NCBI GenBank assembly: GCA_900467685.1 | Contig: UBQX01000001.1 | Location: forward strand, 94,166-158,165 | Source: Hyphomicrobiales bacterium | GTDB taxonomy: Bacteria; Pseudomonadota; Alphaproteobacteria; Rhizobiales; Rhizobiaceae | DNA length: 64,000 bases | Reading direction: 5' to 3' | Shown: positions 33,968 to 41,644 of the stretch, in pieces | How positions within the stretch are numbered: position 1 is the stretch's first letter | Layout: every line of letters starts with the position of its first letter | The notes under the pieces: generated by a model | The model's input: the letters and a program-made list of their open reading frames with translations, nothing else | Told to the model about the DNA's origin: nothing | Database searches by the model: none | Program-made: the position numbers and the translations under genes

Positions 33968-35248
33968 TCAGGCGGGCCTGCGAGACCCCGTCTGCAGATC
34001 ATCGGTCGAATTTGCATCCAGCGCACCGAATTCCGCATTTCGTCTTTCGTAGCCGAAGCCGGCGAGCAGCGCCACGGCGCAGGCGACGATGACAGCAACG
34101 CTGAACAGCGCCAGCGCGTAGTTACCATTCCAATGCGCGGCGAGCGTTGTCTGCAGCGTCGCATTTCCTGAAGCGAGCAGGTTGCCGAGCTGGTAGGCAA
34201 AACCGGGGAACGTCCCGCGCACCTCATCCGGCGACAACTCGTTGAGATGGACCGGAATCACGCCCCAGGCTCCCTGGACGAAAAACTGCAGCACGAATGC
34301 GCCTATTGCCAGCAGAACCGGGCCGGGCGCGTAGACCCAGAACCATGCGGCTGGAATTGCCAGCAGGGCCGCAATAACAATGGCCTTGCGCCGGCCGATG
34401 CGTTGCGAGAGGCTGCCGAAGAAGAGACCGCCACAGATGGCGCCAATGTTATAGACAATCGCGATAGCGCCCGTCGTGTGGCTGTCATAGCCGCGTTGGG
34501 TTTCGAGGAATGTCGGATAGATGTCCTGGGTGCCGTGGCTGAAGAAGTTGAATGCTGTCATCAGGATGACTGTCCAGATGAAGAGCGGGATGTTTCGTCT
34601 CAGCACGGTTAGGAATGGCTGCCGCACCTGATTCTGTGTTCTGAGGAAAGCTGGCGATTCTTCAACGTTGCGACGAATGTACAGAACGAGCAGCGCGGGC
34701 AGAGCGCCGACAAAGAACATGCCGCGCCAGCCTATCAACGGATAAAGCAGGAAGAAGACCACGGAGGCCAGAAGATAACCTGTCGGGTATCCAGCCTGCA
34801 GAAGGCCGGACACGAATCCGCGGGCCTGCGGCGGCACAGTCTCCATGGTCAGGGACGCGCCAACACCCCATTCACCACCCATCGCGATCCCGTAGAGAAG
34901 TCGCAAGACGATGAACATGGTCAGTCCTGTCGAGAAACCGGACAGCAATTCGAGAGCGGAATAAAGCAGCACATCCACCATCAGCGTGACACGGCGGCCA
35001 TAGCGGTCCGATGCCAGCCCGAACAGCAGCGCACCGATCGGCCGCATTGCAAGCGTGAGAAAGATCGCGATCGAGACAGCGGGAATGGTCGTGCTGAACT
35101 CCTTGGCGATGTCCTTAATGACGAAGACGAGAATGAAGAAGTCGAATGCATCGAGCGTCCAGCCGAGAAAGCTGGCGATGACAGTATTGCGTTGCGAGGG
35201 CGTGAGCGCGTGCAGCGCCTGAGACATGCTCATTGAAATTCTTCCCAT
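33968..35248 (-). CDS. MFS transporter (aromatic acid/sialic acid-type, sugar porter-like)
   Basis: 426 residues with about 12 transmembrane helices. The motif A between helices 2 and 3 reads GLASDRYGRRVTL, and the N-terminus (IASFLGWTLDAFDFFILVFV) has the acidic pair typical of the AAHS/SHS (NanT, benzoate/shikimate) subfamilies. The segment GGEWGVGASLTMETVPPQAR is also characteristic of SHS members. It would import an organic acid in symport with protons. The substrate cannot be predicted. Two alternative ATG starts lie within the first 8 codons. It stands alone, with a terminator after it. Confidence 0.88.
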   Translation of the reverse strand: MGRISMSMSQALHALTPSQRNTVIASFLGWTLDAFDFFILVFVIKDIAKEFSTTIPAVSIAIFLTLAMRPIGALLFGLASDRYGRRVTLMVDVLLYSALELLSGFSTGLTMFIVLRLLYGIAMGGEWGVGASLTMETVPPQARGFVSGLLQAGYPTGYLLASVVFFLLYPLIGWRGMFFVGALPALLVLYIRRNVEESPAFLRTQNQVRQPFLTVLRRNIPLFIWTVILMTAFNFFSHGTQDIYPTFLETQRGYDSHTTGAIAIVYNIGAICGGLFFGSLSQRIGRRKAIVIAALLAIPAAWFWVYAPGPVLLAIGAFVLQFFVQGAWGVIPVHLNELSPDEVRGTFPGFAYQLGNLLASGNATLQTTLAAHWNGNYALALFSVAVIVACAVALLAGFGYERRNAEFGALDANSTDDLQTGSRRPA

Positions 35249-35656
35249 GTGGCGGAGGCCGAAGATCGGGAACCGTCGGATAAATATAAGGCGTCCTTAC
35301 TACGTCTAAGCGGGGCGTTTTGTTCCATGAAAAAATGGAAAGGTACCCGGCAGAGGCGGGTGATCTCCATGCGCTGCGGAAACCGCGTCCAAGCGCTGCA
35401 ATCAGCGGACCCGCAAGCGGACTTAACTGCGTCGTCGGCTGATCTTCATCTCATTCATCTGCGCAATGAAGCGACGTTCGCCCAAACTCAACGGCACGAA
35501 AGAGAGGGCCATTCCATCCTCCTGAAATCATGGCCATTAATGTCTTCGTTGCATTTGAAAATGGAATCTGCCCAAATTCCCCATTTTGATCAGATAAGAT
35601 AGATTATGGAACATAAAAGAATGGCATCGATATGCCGGCCGCAGCTATCTGGCTAT
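35249..35656. other. Intergenic stretch, 408 nt, no recognisable gene
   Basis: Lies between the 5' end of the MFS gene and the 3' end of the HD-GYP gene, both on the minus strand. It presumably carries the MFS promoter close to 35249–35350. Only short frames of no protein-like character are seen, and no strong hairpin. The part near 35530–35610 is AT-rich. Confidence 0.5.
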
Positions 35657-37087
35657 TCAGCCGATTGCCTGCATTGGAGCCTGCACGTCGTCGCTTGTCT
35701 CCTTTGCGTTTTCCAATCGTCCAATGGCCGTGGCCAGTGCGTCGAAGCAGTCGACGTCGAGTGCGGTACCGACTTCCTCGCGCATGATCGAGAGAGCCTT
35801 GGATGTAGGCATGGCGGCCCGATAAGGACGGTCGGCGCTGAGCGCATCGAAGATGTCGGCAACCGTGACGATTCGGGTTTCCAGATCGAGCTCGTCGGCG
35901 CCAATACCGTTGGGATAACCTTTGCCATTCAGCTTTTCGTGATGGTTCATCGCAATTGTTGCGATGCCGGAAAACGCGTCGATCCTTGACAGGATATGCT
36001 GACCGAGCACGGGATGGTTCCTCATGGCTTGCCACTCCTCCTCGTCGAGTTTGCCCGCCTTGTCGAGTATCTCGTTGGATATGCCAAGCTTTCCGATATC
36101 GTGCAGGAGCGCGCCACGCACGAGCCAGCGTTTGCGGTTTGCCTCCATGCCAAGCTCTTCCGCGATCATGTCGCTATAGAGCGCCACGCGCTTGCTGTGA
36201 CCGCTGGTGAACGGGCTCTTGGCATCGACCACCTGCGCAAAGCCATCGGCGATGTCGTCCAGAAGATCGTCATCGACAAAGCTTCGGTGTGCGGCCGGCT
36301 CCAGCGCGAAAACCTGCGCCTCGATGTCGGCGCCTTCCAATACGGCCCAGAAAGACAGATCCCTTGCCAGAGCCTCAAAGACGCTGACGAGTTGGGGATC
36401 AAACCAGGTCCCTGCCCGTCTGTGAACCTCGTTGATCGCAGCCTGGCGCCCCCCTGTGATATGGAAGACATCGATAACCTGCGCGAGAAGCGCGATCCGT
36501 GCCATCAGCGAAATATCAGTTTCCTTGCGGCCGAGCGGATGGCCGCGACCGTCCCAATGCTCGTCGAGATCCAGAATGCCCTGCGCCACGCGCTCGGGAA
36601 ACCGCATGGTCCGGGCGATTTCGGCACCTCGTTCGCAGCGGGTTTCGATGAGGTCGCGGGTGATGCTGCCGGAGTTGCGGGCTATGTTGAGGATCGTCTT
36701 GAGCTTGGTCGCAAGGCCGGACTTGACGGCAGTATTTGTGGCGACGAAATGCAGGATCTGACCGAGGCTGTGATCCATGGTCTTGGAATTGCGTTTGAAA
36801 TCGTGATCGTTCGTCGCGTAGAGCTGGCAGATGCGCGCTGCATTGCTGCTGCATCCGAGGTCCTTGAGGAAGAGCATGTAGAACAGATCGTGCAGCTCAG
36901 ATGTATCGAGTTGCAGGCGAGCGCCGATATGCATGCCGATCCAGCAGCAGCGTGCACTATGCCCGACCGGTTGCCCATCCGTCATATCAAGGGCAGCGCT
37001 GAGCGAGCTTACAACTTCCGCCAGCTGCAGGGTTGCAGAGCGTCCGCCTCTCTCAGCCGGAAACTGCGCTAAATGAGCCATTTTCAT
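35657..37087 (-). CDS. HD-GYP domain protein (cyclic-di-GMP phosphodiesterase-like), degenerate N-terminal HD
   Basis: 476 residues with two HD-GYP-like halves. The C-terminal half is complete: SGHSKRVALYS, LLHDIGKLGISNEIL, NHPVLGQHIL, the GYP box HHEKLNGKGYPNGI and VADIFDALSADRPYR. It probably hydrolyses cyclic di-GMP. The N-terminal half keeps the layout (GHSARCCWIGMHIG, FLKDLGCSSNAAR, HWDGRGHPLG), but the HD pair reads KD, so it is probably regulatory. No membrane span or receiver domain is present. It faces hspQ across a 146-nt divergent region. Confidence 0.88.
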   Translation of the reverse strand: MKMAHLAQFPAERGGRSATLQLAEVVSSLSAALDMTDGQPVGHSARCCWIGMHIGARLQLDTSELHDLFYMLFLKDLGCSSNAARICQLYATNDHDFKRNSKTMDHSLGQILHFVATNTAVKSGLATKLKTILNIARNSGSITRDLIETRCERGAEIARTMRFPERVAQGILDLDEHWDGRGHPLGRKETDISLMARIALLAQVIDVFHITGGRQAAINEVHRRAGTWFDPQLVSVFEALARDLSFWAVLEGADIEAQVFALEPAAHRSFVDDDLLDDIADGFAQVVDAKSPFTSGHSKRVALYSDMIAEELGMEANRKRWLVRGALLHDIGKLGISNEILDKAGKLDEEEWQAMRNHPVLGQHILSRIDAFSGIATIAMNHHEKLNGKGYPNGIGADELDLETRIVTVADIFDALSADRPYRAAMPTSKALSIMREEVGTALDVDCFDALATAIGRLENAKETSDDVQAPMQAIG

Positions 37088-37233
37088 CGGAAAAACCCCG
37101 TATCAAAGCGGCACCAGTATGCGGCAACCAAGTTAATATATTTCATCCGACATATGAGATGGTTGAGGGAAACGCCTGCCCTCTTGCGCTTTGGAAAATT
37201 TGCACCAAATATTCCTGTGAAAGGAATATGACA

Positions 37234-37563
37234 ATGAAACAAGGTATCGCGAAGTATCAGATTGGTCAGGTCGTACGCCATCGGATCTTTCCGTTCCGCG
37301 GCGTGATCTTTGATGTCGATCCGGAGTATGCCAATACCGAGGAATGGTGGAATTCCATTCCGGCGGAAGTCAGGCCGACCCGTGAGCAACCGTTCTATCA
37401 TCTCCTCGCAGAAAACGACGAGACGGAATACGTTGCGTATGTTTCCGAACAGAACCTCGTTGCGGATGAAAGCGGAATGCCGCTCAGGCACCCGCAGATC
37501 ACGCAGATCTTCGAGTCTGCCGATCCGGGCCACTACAAGCCGAAGGCGATCATCGCCCATTGA
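37234..37563 (+). CDS. hspQ: Heat-shock protein HspQ (hemimethylated-DNA-binding/YccV-like)
   Basis: 109 residues. Landmarks: AKYQIGQVVRHRIFPFRGVI, FDVDPEYANTEEWW, REQPFYHLLAENDETEYVAY and SEQNLVADESGMPLRHPQI. These define HspQ, a small beta-barrel protein that stimulates Lon protease and was first described as affecting DnaA stability. ATG 37234 has AAAGGA 8 nt upstream; ATG 37228 is too close to it. A strong terminator follows about 35 nt after the stop. Confidence 0.93.
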   Translation: MKQGIAKYQIGQVVRHRIFPFRGVIFDVDPEYANTEEWWNSIPAEVRPTREQPFYHLLAENDETEYVAYVSEQNLVADESGMPLRHPQITQIFESADPGHYKPKAIIAH

Positions 37564-37596
37564 CGCTACCGATCGCCAGCCGATCAGGAGACAAAT

Positions 37597-37627
37597 AAAA
37601 AAGCCCGGAACGCGTTCCGGGCTTTTT
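37597..37627. terminator. Strong bidirectional rho-independent terminator
   Basis: gcccggaac and gttccgggc are 9-bp arms around a 2-nt centre (37603–37622), with six As before and five Ts after. It serves the convergent hspQ (plus) and IalB-like (minus) genes. Confidence 0.92.
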
Positions 37628-37647
37628 CTATAGAGATGGGCTGAATC

Positions 37648-38286
37648 TTACTTCGGGTTCTGCGTCGCAGCCTTCTGGGCATCTTCCAGCTTCTTGCGGC
37701 GTGCTTCGGCTTCCTTCAGGGTCTTTTCCTGCAGGGCTCGCTGCGTTTCTTCAAGCTTGGACTGCTCGACCGGTGCGCCGTCGAAGGACGTGCCGAAACC
37801 TTCAAGAGAAATCTTGATCGGGTTCGGGGCGCGCTGGAAGTTGATCGAGGTGAATACGACTTCATTGCCCTTCTTGAGAGCGGCGATCAGGCCGTCGGTC
37901 AGCGGCGCTTCGGCGATGCACTTGTCGGGCATGCAGACGGCGTAATCGAGCTTCTGGCCCTTGCCGCCGTCGATCTGCATCAGGATGCCGGGTGCGATGG
38001 CGCGAGCGGAGGGAACCGAAACCTGGATGAGCTTGCGGTTGACCTTACCGGAAACGGTGATGAGGCCGACAGCCGTCAGAAGCTGGCCGTTGGCAGCCTG
38101 CTGAAGGTTCTGCACGATGCAGACGTCGTTGTCTTCCTGCTTGGTGCAGACCTTGAACCAGCCCTGCGGAAGAGCCTGCGGCGCACCTTCCGGCGCTGCG
38201 TCCTGGGCGTTCACGGCAGTGCCGGCTACCAGCAGGGACAGGCTGCCGACAGCAGCAGCGGCGAACTTCTTCAGTGAGATATTCAT
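37648..38286 (-). CDS. Invasion-associated locus B (IalB) family periplasmic protein
   Basis: 212 residues from ATG 38286 (MNISLKKFAAAAVGSLSLLV); an ATG eight codons upstream (38310) is less suitable. Residues 1–28 form a Sec signal peptide ending NAQDA. The mature domain has the IalB pattern: WFKVCTKQEDNDVCIVQNLQ, a long beta-rich middle (ISGKVNRKLIQVSVP-like, PGILMQIDGG) and CMPDKCIAEAPL, giving two cysteine pairs. The last 45 residues are a charged coiled coil (EETQRALQEKTLKEAEARRK). Named after the Bartonella locus, the family is widespread in Rhizobiales with a poorly defined envelope role. Confidence 0.88.
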   Translation of the reverse strand: MNISLKKFAAAAVGSLSLLVAGTAVNAQDAAPEGAPQALPQGWFKVCTKQEDNDVCIVQNLQQAANGQLLTAVGLITVSGKVNRKLIQVSVPSARAIAPGILMQIDGGKGQKLDYAVCMPDKCIAEAPLTDGLIAALKKGNEVVFTSINFQRAPNPIKISLEGFGTSFDGAPVEQSKLEETQRALQEKTLKEAEARRKKLEDAQKAATQNPK

Positions 38287-38528
38287 TCGGTTTTGGTCTC
38301 CCGGTGTCATCGTTTCACAAGCTCCGACGTCTTGCGCCCGGCTCGTTCAAATCTCGTCGCGGTGTCTGTGGGCCAAATAAGGCATTTGAATGGCCCGCGC
38401 AATTCCAGTCCCTGTTACAGAAATGATTGTCGTTTTTCCAGCCCCGCAATCCGTTTTTTGCGCGCGTTTCGGCTCTCCGGCCCCGATTTTGGCCCATTGC
38501 GTGGTAACCTCGCGCGCGAATCGATGAC

Positions 38529-40373
38529 ATGTGGAAGGGCCTGTATTTGAAATTGCTGCTCGCACTTGCTGCCGTGGCACAATTGACCGCCATTACTCTT
38601 GGCGGAACAATTGCGCATGCCGAGCCGAAGCATGCGATTGCCATGCATGGGGAACCGGCCCTGCCCGCTGATTTCGAGCATCTTCCCTATGCCGATCCGA
38701 AAGCGCCGGAGGGCGGTTCGGTGACATACGGGGTTGTCGGGACGTTCGACAGCCTCAATCCGTTTGTCCTGAAGGGCATGCGCACCACGGCACGCGGGCT
38801 TTGGGATCCGCAATATGGCAGTCTCGTCTTCGAACCGCTCATGCTGCGCTCGGCAGACGAGCCTTTCACGCTCTATGGGCTTCTCGCGAAATCTGTCGAG
38901 ATCGATGACGACCGCACCTTCATGCAGTTCAATCTCGATCCGCGCGCGCGGTGGTCAGACGGCAAGCCTGTGACGGCCGACGATGTCATATTTACCTTTG
39001 AACTCTTGCGCGATCATGGCCGCCCACCTTTTTCCAATCGCCTGAAAAAGGTCGCCAAAATGGAGAAAGTCGGCGATCTCAGCGTCCGCTTCACTTTCAC
39101 GAAGGATGCGGACCGGGAGTTTCCGCTGCTGCTCGCCCTGTCGCCCGTCCTGCCCAAGCATGCGATCGACCCGGCCAAGTTCGAGCAATCCGGCCTCACC
39201 CAGTTGATCGGTTCGGGCCCCTATCTCTTCGACCGCGTGAAGCCGGGGGAGAAAATCGTCTACAAGCGCAATCCCGATTACTGGGGCAATGATCTGCCCA
39301 GCATGCGGGGTCTGGCAAACTACGACCGAATTACCATCAACTATTATCTTCAGGACCAGACGCTTTTCGAGGCCTTCAAGAAGGGCGATGTCGATATCTA
39401 TCCGGACGGCAGCCCGACCCATTGGCGGGACGCGTACAATTTTCCGGCGGCCCGGTCTGGCGAGATTGTCAAGGAAGAGTTCAAACCGAAGCTGCCATCG
39501 GGCATGTTCGGTTTCGTCTTCAATACCCGGCGCCCCCTCTTCCAGGACATTCGCGTTCGCGAGGCGCTGACGCTCGCCTTCGACTTCGAATGGGTGAACC
39601 GCAACCTGTTCGGCGATGTCTATGTCCGCACGGAGAGCTTCTGGCAGAATTCCGATCTGTCCAGCTATGGGGTGCCCGCGAGCGACAAGGAATTGGCGCT
39701 GATCGGCAATCTGAAGAAGGACATGGAGCCGGAGTTCCTGGATGGCTCCTACAAGCTCCCGGTGACCGACGGATCGGGGCGCGACCGCAAGGTGCTCAAG
39801 CATGCCGTCGATCTTCTGAAGGAAGCCGGCTACGCGATCCGCAACGGAAAAATGGTTGATGCCAGGGGCCAGCCGCTGACATTCGAGATCATGACCCAGA
39901 GCCCTGACCAGGAGAAGGTCGCGCTGGCCTATCAGCGCTTCCTGACCGCCATTGGTGTCGACGTCGCGGTCCGCACGGTCGACGACAGTTCCTATCAGCA
40001 GCGCAGCCAATCCTTCGATTACGATATGGTTCTAAAATCGTACAGTTCCTCGCTTTCTCCTGGTGTGGAGCAGGTGGGGCGATGGGGATCGGCCAGCCGG
40101 GACATCAAGGGCACGGACAGCTTCGCGGGCATTGCGGATCCGGGCATCGACAGGATCCTTGCAGGTATCGTTACGGCACGGGGTCAGGTGGATTTCGAGA
40201 CCGCTGTGCGGGCGCTCGACCGGGTGCTGATGTCGCGATATTATGTCATTCCGCTCTATCACATTCCCCAGCAGTGGGTGGCGCACAGGAAGAACCTGAT
40301 GCATCCGCCGGTCACGCCACTTTATGGCTATTCGCTGCCGGCCTGGTGGGATGCGACGGCAAAGACGAAATAG
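38529..40373 (+). CDS. Peptide ABC transporter substrate-binding protein (YejA-like, SBP family 5)
   Basis: 614 residues. Residues 1–31 form a Sec signal peptide. The mature protein is a family-5 extracellular solute-binding protein: HAIAMHGEPALPADFEHLPY, SLNPFVLKG, RARWSDGKPVTADDVIFTFE, and YYVIPLYHIPQQWVAHR near the end. The start with HAIAMHG and the DFEHLPYADP segment points to the YejA/microcin-C-binding type. Such proteins bind oligopeptides in the periplasm for a YejBEF-like permease. No permease gene adjoins it, so it is either an orphan or works with a permease elsewhere. Confidence 0.88.
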   Translation: MWKGLYLKLLLALAAVAQLTAITLGGTIAHAEPKHAIAMHGEPALPADFEHLPYADPKAPEGGSVTYGVVGTFDSLNPFVLKGMRTTARGLWDPQYGSLVFEPLMLRSADEPFTLYGLLAKSVEIDDDRTFMQFNLDPRARWSDGKPVTADDVIFTFELLRDHGRPPFSNRLKKVAKMEKVGDLSVRFTFTKDADREFPLLLALSPVLPKHAIDPAKFEQSGLTQLIGSGPYLFDRVKPGEKIVYKRNPDYWGNDLPSMRGLANYDRITINYYLQDQTLFEAFKKGDVDIYPDGSPTHWRDAYNFPAARSGEIVKEEFKPKLPSGMFGFVFNTRRPLFQDIRVREALTLAFDFEWVNRNLFGDVYVRTESFWQNSDLSSYGVPASDKELALIGNLKKDMEPEFLDGSYKLPVTDGSGRDRKVLKHAVDLLKEAGYAIRNGKMVDARGQPLTFEIMTQSPDQEKVALAYQRFLTAIGVDVAVRTVDDSSYQQRSQSFDYDMVLKSYSSSLSPGVEQVGRWGSASRDIKGTDSFAGIADPGIDRILAGIVTARGQVDFETAVRALDRVLMSRYYVIPLYHIPQQWVAHRKNLMHPPVTPLYGYSLPAWWDATAKTK

Positions 40374-40479
40374 AGCGACGAAACCGGAAACACTCTGTTT
40401 CCTTGTTTTTATGCAATTATCGGCGAAAAGCCGCTATAGGCTCATCCCAAATTGCTTTCTCCTGTGAAAGGAACACGCT

Positions 40480-41142
40480 TTGAGAACCGTTTCCATTGAT
40501 ATCGTTTCCGACGTCGTCTGCCCGTGGTGCTATCTCGGCAAGGCGCGGCTCGAACAGGCGCTGGCCATGACCGCAGGTCAGGCTGATGTCGCCATCACCT
40601 GGCGGCCCTATCGCCTGAACCCCGATATCCCAGCCGAAGGCATCGACCATCAGGCATGGCTTGCCTCCAAGTTTGGCGGCAAGGAGAAGGTCGACAGCGC
40701 TCACGCGCAGATTGCCCAGTATGGCAAGGAAGCCGGGATCGAGTATAACTTCGACGCCATCAAGGTCGGACCGAACACGCTTGACGCACACCGGCTGCTG
40801 CATTGGGCGCTCCAGCACGGCCGCGACGTGCAGGGTCAGGTCACGAACATGCTGTTCAAGGCAAACTTCAAGGAAGGCCGCAATGTGGGCGACCACAAGG
40901 TTCTCGTGGAGATCGCCCGCGAAGCTGGCATGGATGGCGACGTAATCGCCAAGCTTCTGGAAAGCGACGCCGACAAGGACGAGGTTCTCGGCGAGATCGA
41001 AGCCGCGCAGAAAATGGGCGTCACCGGCGTCCCCTTCTTCATCCTCGACGGCAAATATGGCGTCTCGGGCGCACAGATGCCGGAAACGCTGGCGGGCGCA
41101 ATCCTGCAACTGGCCAATGACGAGGGTGGCGAGGAGGAGTGA
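40480..41142 (+). CDS. DsbA-family oxidoreductase (FrnE-like)
   Basis: 220 residues with a thioredoxin-fold DsbA domain without a signal peptide, so cytoplasmic. The redox motif is Cys14-Pro-Trp-Cys17 near the N-terminus (SDVVCPWCYLGKARLEQAL). Further on are ITWRPYRLNPDIP, ANFKEGRNVGD and the cis-proline loop MGVTGVPFFILDGKYGVSGAQ. This matches the FrnE/2-hydroxychromene-2-carboxylate isomerase-like group; FrnE of Deinococcus protects against oxidative stress. The start is TTG 40480, with GAAAGGA upstream; no ATG gives this N-terminus. Confidence 0.88.
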   Translation: MRTVSIDIVSDVVCPWCYLGKARLEQALAMTAGQADVAITWRPYRLNPDIPAEGIDHQAWLASKFGGKEKVDSAHAQIAQYGKEAGIEYNFDAIKVGPNTLDAHRLLHWALQHGRDVQGQVTNMLFKANFKEGRNVGDHKVLVEIAREAGMDGDVIAKLLESDADKDEVLGEIEAAQKMGVTGVPFFILDGKYGVSGAQMPETLAGAILQLANDEGGEEE

Positions 41143-41171
41143 TTACACTCCTCGTTTCCAGGATTTCTGGG

Positions 41172-41194
41172 GCCGGCGTTCAGTCGGCTTTTTT
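41172..41194 (+). terminator. Weak rho-independent terminator after the FrnE-like gene
   Basis: gccg (41172–41175) and cggc (41185–41188) form a short stem followed by six Ts (41189–41194). It lies 30 nt after the stop. The T-run is good, the stem short. Confidence 0.5.
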
Positions 41195-41234
41195 CATTCT
41201 TGCCGTCTCGCAACGCCCTCCATTGCGTGTTGCA

Positions 41235-41429
41235 TCAGCCCCGCTGACCCAGCGCCTTCTCGATCTTCTTGTCCGTATTGTACTGCCCCAGCGCATAAAC
41301 AGCCCAGATCGCAGCTGGTAGCCAGCCGATCAGCGTGATCTGGAGGATCAGGCAAATGATCCCGGCAATGGGTCTTCCGATGGTGAAGAAGGTGAGCCAG
41401 GGCAGGATCAAGGCAATCAGCAGGCGCAT
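41235..41429 (-). CDS. YqaE/Pmp3-family small membrane protein
   Basis: 64 residues: MRLLIALILPWLTFFTIGRP, then IAGIICLILQITLIGWLPAA and IWAVYALGQYNTDKKIEKAL. Two hydrophobic segments separated by a Gly-Arg-Pro turn and the ending …AxWAVYxL match the YqaE/Pmp3 (UPF0057) proteolipid family, associated with membrane potential and stress in yeast and plants. The start at 41429 is preferred; the frame continues upstream to 41564 but without membrane-protein character. It lies between two terminators and is probably monocistronic. Confidence 0.82.
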   Translation of the reverse strand: MRLLIALILPWLTFFTIGRPIAGIICLILQITLIGWLPAAIWAVYALGQYNTDKKIEKALGQRG

Positions 41430-41518
41430 GTCAGTTCTCTCTATTGGACGATGAAACACATTTGGTGAGCATGGCCCGCCTTGGCAAGGGCGAGGCCCTG
41501 TATGGCAAGGCGTCAACG

Positions 41519-41552
41519 AAAAAGGTCGGCAGCGCATCCGCATGCCGACCTT
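41519..41552 (-). terminator. Rho-independent terminator downstream of gyrA
   Basis: aaggtcggca (41522–41531) and tgccgacctt (41543–41552) form a perfect 10-bp stem. On the minus strand it is followed by a run of Ts (As at 41519–41523). It lies about 93 nt past the gyrA stop. A second, smaller hairpin (41613–41632) lies in between. Confidence 0.75.
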
Positions 41553-41644
41553 CATGTTACTCACAAGACCGCCCGAGAAAATCGCGAACGATCCGACTGT
41601 GATTGCTTATGATGCCCGCATGATAGCGGGCACCCCGGTTTCGA

